From positions 930,001-994,000 of the forward strand of contig NZ_MUNT01000001.1 of assembly GCF_002001175.1 (NCBI RefSeq): 64,000 bases of DNA, written 5' to 3'. How positions within the stretch are numbered: the stretch's first letter is position 1; every line of letters begins with the position of its first letter. Shown piece by piece: positions 27,147-35,381 of this stretch. This stretch comes from Rhodanobacter sp. C03. GTDB taxonomy: Bacteria > Pseudomonadota > Gammaproteobacteria > Xanthomonadales > Rhodanobacteraceae. The notes beneath the pieces are model-generated. The model saw nothing but the letters and a program-made list of their open reading frames with translations. It was not told the origin of the DNA and did no database searches. The translations under genes and the position numbers were made by a program.

Positions 27147-27890
27147 TTACCGAGCGCTGTCGATAATTGAGCCGCCGTCGGGAGTAAGACTGTATCCAGT
27201 CAAGAACTGAGCATCCTTGCTCGCCAAGAACAGGACGACAGGCGCAATGTCGTCTTCCGGCGAGCCATAGCGGCCTAGCGGGTTGGCCGGGGGAGGAACG
27301 TTGGTTTCCGGCTCCCATGTTTCTGCCACCGGAAGTACATTGTTCACGGTGATCTTGTCGGCTCCCCACTCACGGGCAGCGGTCCGAGTGAGAGCGCGCA
27401 CCGCTTCTTTGGCCATGTTGTAGGGGCCATATCCCGCCAAGCCGATAACACCAGCCATCGAGCCGAAATTGATGACACGTCCTTCGCCGCTCGCCTTGAG
27501 GTGAGGGTACGCCGCCTGCATCATTCTCAGATATGCAATCGGCCCCATCTCGAAATTGCGCTGCAGTTGCTCCATCGACAGATCAATAATGGAAGAGAAC
27601 GGCGCAGATGAGTCGAAGGCGTTGTTGACGAGGATGTCGATCCCGCCATAGGTGGCGACCACCTTTTCCACCGCGGCCTTGATCTCGCCGGCATTGGCAA
27701 TGTCGCAAGGCAAGCCGATCGCCATGCCGTCGGAAGCGCGAATATCGGCAACGACCGCATCCACATTGGCTGGGGTGCGCGAGAGAACTGCCACTTTGGC
27801 GCCTTCCGCAGCGAACAGTTTTGCAGTGGCACGACCGATACCGCGGCCGGCGCCTGTGATGATCGCGACTTTTCCGTTGAGTCGAGCCAT
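27147..27890 (-). CDS. SDR family oxidoreductase (classical)
   Basis: This classical short-chain dehydrogenase of 247 residues has TGAGRGIG at 12-19, NNAFD near 90, then the active-site region INFGSMAGVIGLAGYGPYNMAK, where the Ser, Tyr and Lys of the catalytic set are seen. The C-terminus, TGYSLTPDGGSI, is the usual SDR ending. It starts 11 bp after the DoxX-like gene and 166 bp before the MDR gene, so it is probably in the HxlR-controlled operon. Confidence 0.87.
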   Translation of the reverse strand: MARLNGKVAIITGAGRGIGRATAKLFAAEGAKVAVLSRTPANVDAVVADIRASDGMAIGLPCDIANAGEIKAAVEKVVATYGGIDILVNNAFDSSAPFSSIIDLSMEQLQRNFEMGPIAYLRMMQAAYPHLKASGEGRVINFGSMAGVIGLAGYGPYNMAKEAVRALTRTAAREWGADKITVNNVLPVAETWEPETNVPPPANPLGRYGSPEDDIAPVVLFLASKDAQFLTGYSLTPDGGSIIDSAR

Positions 27891-27901
27891 GTTGATCTCC
27901 G

Positions 27902-28306
27902 TTAGTTGAGGGCTGTTTGACGCCCCACTGATGGGGCGTAGGGGGACGGAATCTCGCGAGCGATGTTCTGTGTTGCGAACGACGCAACCAGCAGCACAAC
28001 GCCGACTACCGCCGGAACCGCACCTCTCGGTTTACGAACGCCGAGGTGCGCCAAAGCGGACAGAAGCAAGTGGTAGAACATGCCGGCGTAGGCCAGGTCG
28101 CTTAGCGGCACGCTGACGCGCGACAGAATGGCGGCAACGGCTAGGAGCTTCACGGCAGTGAGAAGCGGAACGAGATAGCCGGGGTAGCCAAGATCGGCGA
28201 GTGCTTGGACAACCCAAGCCCTTTTGGCTAAGTACGTCGTCGCAGAGGCGAGATAGAGCAAGGACAGCAGCGCCGTACTGATCCAGTACACGTAACTTTG
28301 AGTCAT
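27902..28306 (-). CDS. DoxX-like small membrane protein
   Basis: The 134-residue protein has four predicted membrane helices (about 8-28, 42-62, 72-92, 100-118) and the DoxX-like family pattern with a conserved GYP and ...LKLLAVAAIL. DoxX-like proteins often accompany oxidoreductases and HxlR or TetR regulators in electrophile- and quinone-stress operons; their biochemical role is unsettled. I chose the ATG at 28306; the frame is open further upstream but loses protein-like character. Confidence 0.8.
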   Translation of the reverse strand: MTQSYVYWISTALLSLLYLASATTYLAKRAWVVQALADLGYPGYLVPLLTAVKLLAVAAILSRVSVPLSDLAYAGMFYHLLLSALAHLGVRKPRGAVPAVVGVVLLVASFATQNIAREIPSPYAPSVGRQTALN

Positions 28307-28331
28307 GAGGTTTCCTAAAGCAGGGTTACAT

Positions 28332-28351
28332 CGACACCCATGAGAATGTCG
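28332..28351. promoter_or_regulatory. Weak candidate HxlR operator
   Basis: CGACA and TGTCG form a dyad with a 10-bp spacer in the 81-bp interval between the divergent DoxX-like and HxlR genes. Size and position suit a winged-helix dimer, but five-base arms are a weak signal. Confidence 0.3.
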
Positions 28352-28387
28352 TCTAAGATGAAACTCAGCAAGTAGGATGAAAAAGTG

Positions 28388-28777
28388 ATGGTTAGTATGG
28401 AAAAGAAGACTAAAGGCTGCGATGAGGTCAACATGCACGAGGAGATGCGCCGCGCATTCGCGCTGCTGTCGGGCAAGTGGAAGCTGGAAATCATGTGGCT
28501 GCTCAACCAGCGGGTCTATCGCTTTGGAGAGCTGCGCAAGGCCATACCGCGAATCACTCAGCACATGCTGACGGCGCAACTTCGTGAACTGGAAGCTGAT
28601 GGCCTGATATCCCGCACGGTATTCGCGGAAGTGCCGCCGCGCGTCGAGTACGAGATCACGGCAAAGGCGCGTGGGTTGGGGCCGACGATGGAGGCGCTAA
28701 CAGCCTGGTGGAACGAGTACGGTAGAAGTGTGCCGGCAAAGACGGCCTCGCGTGGACGCAAGGCCAAAGGAGCTTAG
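28388..28777 (+). CDS. HxlR-family transcriptional regulator
   Basis: The 129-residue product is a winged-helix regulator: ALLSGKWKLEIMWLL at about 26-40, FGELRKAIPRITQHMLTAQLRELEADGLI as the recognition helix and wing region, then VEYEITAKARGLGP. A single Cys (C11) precedes the domain, a place where redox-sensing HxlR proteins often carry their reactive cysteine. A GTG codon one codon upstream (28385) is an alternative start. It is divergent from the DoxX-SDR-MDR-SDR genes and is their likely regulator. Confidence 0.87.
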   Translation: MVSMEKKTKGCDEVNMHEEMRRAFALLSGKWKLEIMWLLNQRVYRFGELRKAIPRITQHMLTAQLRELEADGLISRTVFAEVPPRVEYEITAKARGLGPTMEALTAWWNEYGRSVPAKTASRGRKAKGA

Positions 28778-29083
28778 GCGGCTCAGGTTTCGCAGAAAGG
28801 GCCGCCAACTCGTTGAGCTAATCAACGAAATGAACCGATATTCGCAAACAAAATTTGCCCGGGCGATGACAGTCTGCGCGGTATTTCTGTGAGTAGCGTG
28901 TTCCACGCCGGTGATCAAAATTCCTTGGTGGGGGCGCTTCAGACAGGGTGGTCGTTGCAAGTTAATTATGATCAATCGCGCCGGCAAGCGCCGATCAACT
29001 CGCAGATACTGATCAGCCAGCGTCTGCTATCGGGAAAGGCCGCTAATGAGGGCTGTCATTCGGCAAGCGTGGCTAGTTTGGGC

Positions 29084-29226
29084 AAACGAAAACGCCACCC
29101 CCATGAAGAGGTGGCGTGATCTGGTGCGTCGAACATCCTTGATGTGGAGGCCTCCACGGCGCCCAGACTTCCCAGACTACGGACAGCTTGCCGAAGTTGT
29201 GGCTCGCAACCCATCAGGGTAGGGTG
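29084..29226 (+). repeat. ~142-bp direct repeat, copy 2
   Basis: This has the same orientation as 24851-24992. The terminator-like stem differs in sequence but stays paired (CGCCACC against GGTGGCG), and the 14-bp palindrome GTGGAGGCCTCCAC (29144-29157) is unchanged. Together the copies bracket the redox cassette. Confidence 0.85.
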
Positions 29227-29411
29227 ATGGAGGATGTCAGGGTTGTCTGATGGCAACCAGGAAACGGACGTCTAAATGAATTATCGCCTTGGTGTTTGAG
29301 AGCCCGTTGTTGGGTTCAATCATTCGTCAAGCAGGGAAATTATTTTCGTCGAGAAGGGGATTAATCTCGTCGAGGTGGGGATGAAGCGAAACCTCAGTGA
29401 AACCTGAAAAG

Positions 29412-29447
29412 AAAAAGCTCACCGTTCGAAAAATCGAAGAGTGAGCT
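29412..29447 (-). terminator. Terminator of tRNA-Phe
   Basis: On the minus strand, AGCTCAC and GTGAGCT with an inner TTCGA/TCGAA pair form a hairpin followed by T5, 26 bp after the tRNA 3' end. Confidence 0.75.
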
Positions 29448-29471
29448 AAGTCATTGTATCTACACGTAAAA

Positions 29472-29518
29472 CATGGTGGCCGAGGACGGAATCGAACCGC
29501 CGACACGGGGATTTTCAA
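29472..29518 (-). repeat. att copy 3 inside the intact tRNA-Phe gene
   Basis: This is the 47-bp core shared with 10438-10484 and 21415-21461. It covers the tRNA from the anticodon loop to the CCA end plus two bases, so insertion regenerates a full tRNA. Confidence 0.9.
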
Positions 29519-29549
29519 TCCCCTGCTCTACCAACTGAGCTACTCGGCC
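29474..29549 (-). tRNA. tRNA-Phe (GAA)
   Basis: This is a 76-nt tRNA with encoded CCA. It reads GGCCGAGTAGCTCAG at the 5' end, has the anticodon stem GGGGA and TCCCC around a loop containing GAA, and a T-arm with GGTTCGATTCC. The acceptor arms GGCCGAG and CTCGGCC pair fully. It is the integration target of both islands. Confidence 0.97.
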
Positions 29550-29632
29550 GGAAACCTTGCAACCACGGGACAGCCGCTAGGGTTGCCGATGATGCGTGGA
29601 GCCGCGTATTAGACCGAACGTGCGGCTTTTCG

Positions 29633-29911
29633 TCAAGACTCGGCATCTGGCGCGGTGAAACCGGTGGCCTTGGCGAAGTCGCCGCCGAACAGGAATTTCT
29701 CCATTTCTTCGCCGAGGTACTTGCGTGCCTTCGGGTCGAGCGGGCTGAGCCGGTATTCATTGATCAGGGTGGTCTGGTGGGCCAGCCACTGCTGCCACGC
29801 AGGCTTGGAAATCTCGGCGTAGATGCGCTGGCCAAGCGGACCGGGCCAAGGAGCGAAGTCGAGGCCTTCGGCGTCGATGCCGAGCTTGGCGCAATGAATG
29901 GTACGGCTCAT
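29633..29911 (-). CDS. yggX: Fe(2+)-trafficking / oxidative damage protection protein YggX
   Basis: The small soluble protein (92 residues, family length about 90) is linked to iron trafficking and protection of iron-sulfur clusters. The start SRTIHCAKLG carries the conserved cysteine, followed by GLDFAPWPGPLGQRI and WQQWLAHQTTLINEYRLSPLDPKARKYL in two short pieces typical of the family. It lies about 100 bp downstream of mutY in the same orientation, the mutY-yggX pairing known in gammaproteobacteria; MutY has an iron-sulfur cluster. Confidence 0.95.
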   Translation of the reverse strand: MSRTIHCAKLGIDAEGLDFAPWPGPLGQRIYAEISKPAWQQWLAHQTTLINEYRLSPLDPKARKYLGEEMEKFLFGGDFAKATGFTAPDAES

Positions 29912-29940
29912 GAAATTTCCTCGGGTCTTTGCCTGGTCGG

Positions 29941-30015
29941 GTAGGAGTGCACCCTGTGCGCGATGCTTTCAGTCATCCAGCCAACAAGAGCATCGCGCAC
30001 AGGGTGCGCTCCTAC
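29941..30015. repeat. REP-like palindrome between mutY and yggX
   Basis: Arms of 27 bp, beginning GTAGGAGTGCACCCTGTGCG and ending in its near complement GTGCGCTCCTAC, surround a 21-bp spacer. The GTAG head is typical of REP sequences mobilised by RAYT transposases. It overlaps the last 4 bp of mutY. Confidence 0.75.
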
Positions 30016-31061
30016 AATGTGGGGCGGGCGATGTTGAGCAACAAGCTGCGCACCGGTGCTGGCAGGCCAAGTGCAGTCAGTTCTTCGGCGCTGCACCAGC
30101 GCAGCTGTGGGTTGTCGGCGATGCCATGGGCTGCTGTTGCGTGATCGAACAGCAGCGGTTCGATGTTCAACCGGTAGTGACTGAACACGTGGATGAACGG
30201 AGCGAGTGCTTGTGCATCGTCGATCTGCGCATGCTGCTGCGCGATGCGCCACGCAGCATTCGGGTCGGTCGCTTCGGGCAGGCTCCACAAACCTGACCAC
30301 ACGCCTTGCGGGCCGCGTCGTTCCAGCAGTACACGGCCCTGGCGGTCGCGCAGGATCAGCATCACGGTGGCGCGGGTGGGAATGGATTTGCCCGGTTTGC
30401 GGCTGGGCAGCTGCGTGGTGAGGTCGTCGCGATGGGCGACGCAGTCGCCGGCCAGCGGGCAGGCCTCGCAGCGCGGGCGCGAGCGCACGCAGAGGGTGGC
30501 ACCCAGGTCCATGATTGCCTGGGTGTAGTCGGCGACGCGCGTGTTCGGTGTATGGGCCTCGGCGTGCTGCCACAGTTGTTTCTCCACGGCGCTTTCGCCG
30601 GGATGGCCGTGGATGCCGTGGTAGCGGGTGAGCACGCGCTTGACGTTGCCGTCGAGTATCGCGAAACGCAGGCCGTGCGCCTGCGCCAGGATCGCGCCGG
30701 CGGTGGAGCGGCCGATGCCGGGCAGCGCATTCAAGGCGTCGAAGTCGCGCGGCAGTTCGCCGGCATGCTGTTCGACGCAGAGCTGCGCGGCGCGGTGCAG
30801 GAATCGTGCACGGCGGTAGTAGCCGAGTCCGGACCACAGCGCCAGCACGGTGTCCTCGTCGGCACTGGCGAGATCGCGCAGGGTGGGTAGTGCGCCGACG
30901 AAGCGCTCGAAGTAACCGACCACGGTGGTGACCTGGGTCTGCTGCAGCATCACTTCGGACAGCCATACACGGTAGGCATCGCGTGGGTGCTGCCATGGCA
31001 GGTCCTTGCGGCCGTACTGGTCGAACCAGTGCAGCAGGCGGGTGGCCAGCGTGGCTGTCAT
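30012..31061 (-). CDS. mutY: A/G-specific adenine glycosylase MutY
   Basis: MutY removes adenine mispaired with 8-oxoguanine. The product has 349 residues. The catalytic Glu is in WLSEVMLQQTQV, the helix-hairpin-helix in LPGIGRSTAGAI followed by the catalytic Asp in ILDGNVKRV, and the 4Fe-4S cluster cysteines in C-x6-C-x2-C-x5-C (CVRSRPRCEACPLAGDC). The C-terminal third is the NUDIX-like domain that reads 8-oxoguanine. Its start overlaps the stop of the AsmA-like gene by 4 bp. Confidence 0.97.
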   Translation of the reverse strand: MTATLATRLLHWFDQYGRKDLPWQHPRDAYRVWLSEVMLQQTQVTTVVGYFERFVGALPTLRDLASADEDTVLALWSGLGYYRRARFLHRAAQLCVEQHAGELPRDFDALNALPGIGRSTAGAILAQAHGLRFAILDGNVKRVLTRYHGIHGHPGESAVEKQLWQHAEAHTPNTRVADYTQAIMDLGATLCVRSRPRCEACPLAGDCVAHRDDLTTQLPSRKPGKSIPTRATVMLILRDRQGRVLLERRGPQGVWSGLWSLPEATDPNAAWRIAQQHAQIDDAQALAPFIHVFSHYRLNIEPLLFDHATAAHGIADNPQLRWCSAEELTALGLPAPVRSLLLNIARPTL

Positions 31062-32110
31062 GGTTTCTTGTTGGCCGATGCGCTGGTGCTGGCGGAGACG
31101 GGCACGTCGTCGCCTGCCTGCAGGGTCAGCCCTTCGATATGGATGCCGCCGACCTCGAGTCGGGCGATTTCCGCATGGCCGCTGGCAGGCGGCACGGTCA
31201 GTTGCGGGTTGTGCTCATCGCCGAGCTGGCTCCACCAATGGGCGAGCGCCAGTGGCGGCAGGTGCAGGTCGGCGTGATTGTCGGGGCCGTCCATTTTCAG
31301 CGCGAGCAGCAGCGGATTGTCCTGGTCGGCCGGAGTCAGTTTCAGCGAGATGTCGTATTGGCCGGCGTCAGCCTGATCCAGCTTGCCGGCGAGGCTGGCG
31401 GCTGCATCGGCCGCGCCATGCCAGTGCGCGCTGCCGTTCAGGGCCACGGTCATGGCGCTGCCCTGCGACAGGTGCAGTTCGATGTTGTCCAACTGCAGTG
31501 CATTGCCTTCGATACGTGGCGTGGCGGACAGGCGCAGCTGTAATGATGTGTTAGCAGCGGTGATCGCCGACATGCTGAGCGGAAACGGCTGGCCCGAGAT
31601 CAGGCTGCCGGCTTCGAGCGCGACGTTGCCGAGCAGCAGCTGGTCTCCTCGCACCACGCTGCCGCGGCTGATGCTGACGCCGGTGTCGATGCGCGGAATG
31701 TTCGGGGGAGTACCGGCCGGTTGTGTGGGCAGCGCGGCCAGCCAGTCCTGCAGCGCATCCAGGTCGACGCGTGGGGAATCGATCTCCAGCCGGGTGATCA
31801 CCGGCGGTCCGCCGAGCAGGGTTTGCCAGGGCAGTGCCAGCCGGCCACGCGAAGCGAGCAGGATCGGTGCATTCGCACCCTGCGCGTTGAGCGTGATGCC
31901 GGACAGCTCCAGCGCCGGCCGTGGAAACAGGGTGGGACTGGCCGGGCTGGCCAGGTTCAACTCCAGCCCGGCATCGAGTGCCTGGGTCTGCAGCATGACG
32001 GTGAAGCGCTCCGGTTGCAGCAGCAGATAGACGGCGATGATCGCGGCCAGCGCGACCGCCAGCATCACGCCACCGAGTACCAGCAGGATCAGCCGCAGTC
32101 GGCGTGACAT
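31058..32110 (-). CDS. AsmA-family protein
   Basis: The 350-residue product has one N-terminal membrane helix (about 7-30) and a long periplasmic part made of repeating beta-strand units (LELSGITLNAQG, LEIDSPRVDLDALQ, LQLDNIELHLSQG), the pattern of AsmA/YhdP-like proteins that carry lipids between membranes. It is at the short end for the family, lacking much of the C-terminal repeat region. It lies 17 bp after ftsY and overlaps mutY. Confidence 0.78.
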   Translation of the reverse strand: MSRRLRLILLVLGGVMLAVALAAIIAVYLLLQPERFTVMLQTQALDAGLELNLASPASPTLFPRPALELSGITLNAQGANAPILLASRGRLALPWQTLLGGPPVITRLEIDSPRVDLDALQDWLAALPTQPAGTPPNIPRIDTGVSISRGSVVRGDQLLLGNVALEAGSLISGQPFPLSMSAITAANTSLQLRLSATPRIEGNALQLDNIELHLSQGSAMTVALNGSAHWHGAADAAASLAGKLDQADAGQYDISLKLTPADQDNPLLLALKMDGPDNHADLHLPPLALAHWWSQLGDEHNPQLTVPPASGHAEIARLEVGGIHIEGLTLQAGDDVPVSASTSASANKKP

Positions 32111-32127
32111 CGGCTCAGTTCCACGCT

Positions 32128-33258
32128 TCAGTCATGACCGTCGCCGAGGCTGGCTGGCAGCAGGCCGTCGACGAAGGCCGCGGCATCGAACACGCGCAGG
32201 TCAGTGGCAGTTTCGCCGAGGCCGACGTAGCGGATCGGCAGGCCGAACTCGCGGGCGAGCGCAAACACCACGCCGCCCTTGGCAGTACCATCGAGCTTGG
32301 TCACGACCAGGCCGGTGACCCCGACGATCTGGCGGAACTGGCGGACCTGGTTGACCGCGTTCTGGCCGGTGGTGCCATCGATCACCATCAGCACTTCATG
32401 CGGTGCATCGGCATCGAGTTTCTTCAGCACGCGGGCGATCTTGCCCAGTTCGTCCATCAGGCCGCCCTGGGTATGCAGGCGGCCGGCGGTATCGGCGATC
32501 AATACGTCGGTGCCACGCGAGCGCGCCGCCTGCAGCGCATCGAAGATCACGCTGGCGGCGTCGGCATCCTGGCCTTGCGAGATCACCGGCACTTCATTGC
32601 GTGCGCCCCAGGTCTTCAACTGCTCGACGGCGGCGGCGCGGAAGGTATCGCCCGCAGCCAACATCACCGCGCGGTGCTCGTCACGCCAGCGGCGGGCCAG
32701 CTTGCCGATGGTTGTGGTCTTGCCGGCGCCATTGATGCCGACGACGAGCACCACGAACGGCTGCTTGCCGCGCACGTCGAGCGGCTGCTCGACCGGCTTG
32801 AGCAGGGTGAGCAGGGCCTCGCGCAGCGCGGCCAGCAAGGCGGGTGCATCGGCGAATTCGCGCTTGTGCATGCGCTTGCGCAGGTTCTCGACCAGCTCGG
32901 TGCTGCCTTCGACGCCGACGTCGGCGCTGATCAGGGTGGTTTCCAGTTCGTCGAGCAGGTCGTCGTCGAGCTTGGGATGGCGCACGAACAGCGAGCTGAG
33001 GCCGCGTGCGAACGCATTGCCGGACAGCCGCTCGCGCCAGCTGCGCTTGGTGAGTGGAGGCGTCGCGGTCGGCGCTTCAATGACTGGTGCCACGAAGCGC
33101 TCGTGCTCGCTCTGCGTTTCGGCGGGCGACGGTGTTTCCGCGAGTGCCTCGTTCAACGCCGGATCGCCACCGATTTCTGCGGCAGCGGCAGGTGGTTCGC
33201 CGGCGACGGGTTGCGGCGGAGCCGTTTCGGCAGGCTTTTTCTTCCAGAACTTGAGCAT
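32128..33258 (-). CDS. ftsY: Signal recognition particle receptor FtsY
   Basis: FtsY is the SRP receptor GTPase for co-translational membrane targeting. It has 376 residues: a short basic start (MLKFWKKKP), an acidic, Pro-Ala-Glu-rich A domain (to about residue 80), the four-helix N domain, and the G domain with GINGAGKTTTIGKLA, DTAGR and TKLDGTAKGG. It is divergent from rsmD across 74 bp, an arrangement typical of gammaproteobacteria. Confidence 0.97.
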   Translation of the reverse strand: MLKFWKKKPAETAPPQPVAGEPPAAAAEIGGDPALNEALAETPSPAETQSEHERFVAPVIEAPTATPPLTKRSWRERLSGNAFARGLSSLFVRHPKLDDDLLDELETTLISADVGVEGSTELVENLRKRMHKREFADAPALLAALREALLTLLKPVEQPLDVRGKQPFVVLVVGINGAGKTTTIGKLARRWRDEHRAVMLAAGDTFRAAAVEQLKTWGARNEVPVISQGQDADAASVIFDALQAARSRGTDVLIADTAGRLHTQGGLMDELGKIARVLKKLDADAPHEVLMVIDGTTGQNAVNQVRQFRQIVGVTGLVVTKLDGTAKGGVVFALAREFGLPIRYVGLGETATDLRVFDAAAFVDGLLPASLGDGHD

Positions 33259-33332
33259 TGCAGGCGTGATTCAAAGACAATGGGCGGCATGCTAACACTC
33301 CCATCCGTACTGGCCGCTGAGGGGCCGGCGTC

Positions 33333-34978
<1,646 letters not shown>

Positions 34979-34981
34979 GCA

Positions 34982-35032
34982 GCGGCCGCGCCTGGCGCGG
35001 CCGCGTTCCCCCTCTCCCCTGCGGGGAGAGGG
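34982..35032. terminator. Two adjacent strong hairpins after the lipoprotein gene
   Basis: GCGGCCGCG-CCTGG-CGCGGCCGC (34982-35004) is followed by CCCTCTCCCC-TGC-GGGGAGAGGG (35010-35032). There is no T-run, so termination is inferred. The second hairpin belongs to a dispersed family also seen at 47675-47697. Confidence 0.5.
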
Positions 35033-35120
35033 CAGGGCGAAGGGTGATTCCTGAGAAAGCGTCATTCCGGGGCGCCCCTAGTCACGGGCTGCACATGCCC
35101 AGCATGTAGTATCGATTGCC

Positions 35121-35381
35121 ATGTCCCTGAAAATCCTCGACACCTGCGTCAATTGCGATGTCTGCGAACCGGTTTGCCCGAACAAGGCGATCGCGCTGGG
35201 CGAGGAGTTCTACGTGATCGACCCGGCGCTGTGCACCGAGTGCATCGGTCATCATGACGAACCTCAATGCATCGAGGTGTGTCCGGTCGAATGCATCATC
35301 GTCGACCCCGCACACGTGGAGTCGCATGAGCAACTCGATCTCAAATACCGCCACCTGATGGGCAAGGAGTCTGCAGCATGA
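35121..35381 (+). CDS. YfhL-type 4Fe-4S ferredoxin
   Basis: The 86-residue ferredoxin has two cluster motifs, CVNCDVCEPVCP and CTECIGHHDEPQCIEVCP; the widened loop of the second motif is typical of the YfhL/FdxA-like group. It lies downstream of coaD, its usual neighbour. Its stop overlaps the ggt start by 4 bp. Confidence 0.93.
   Translation: MSLKILDTCVNCDVCEPVCPNKAIALGEEFYVIDPALCTECIGHHDEPQCIEVCPVECIIVDPAHVESHEQLDLKYRHLMGKESAA

Larger units (their letters stand above)
28778..29471. other. Right end of island B, non-coding (694 bp)
   Basis: No gene is supported. It holds the second ~142-bp repeat (29084-29226), the 18-mer TTTCGTCGAGAAGGGGAT (29344-29361) with a second TCGTCGAG-nn-GGGGAT 21 bp later (29367), the 23-bp sequence shared with the left end (29388-29410) and the terminator of the intact tRNA-Phe. 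Confidence 0.6.

Noticed and set aside
10438..29549. Interpretation of the islands as a prophage
   Set aside because: No capsid, terminase, portal, tail, lysis or replication genes are present; cargo is defence and metabolism.
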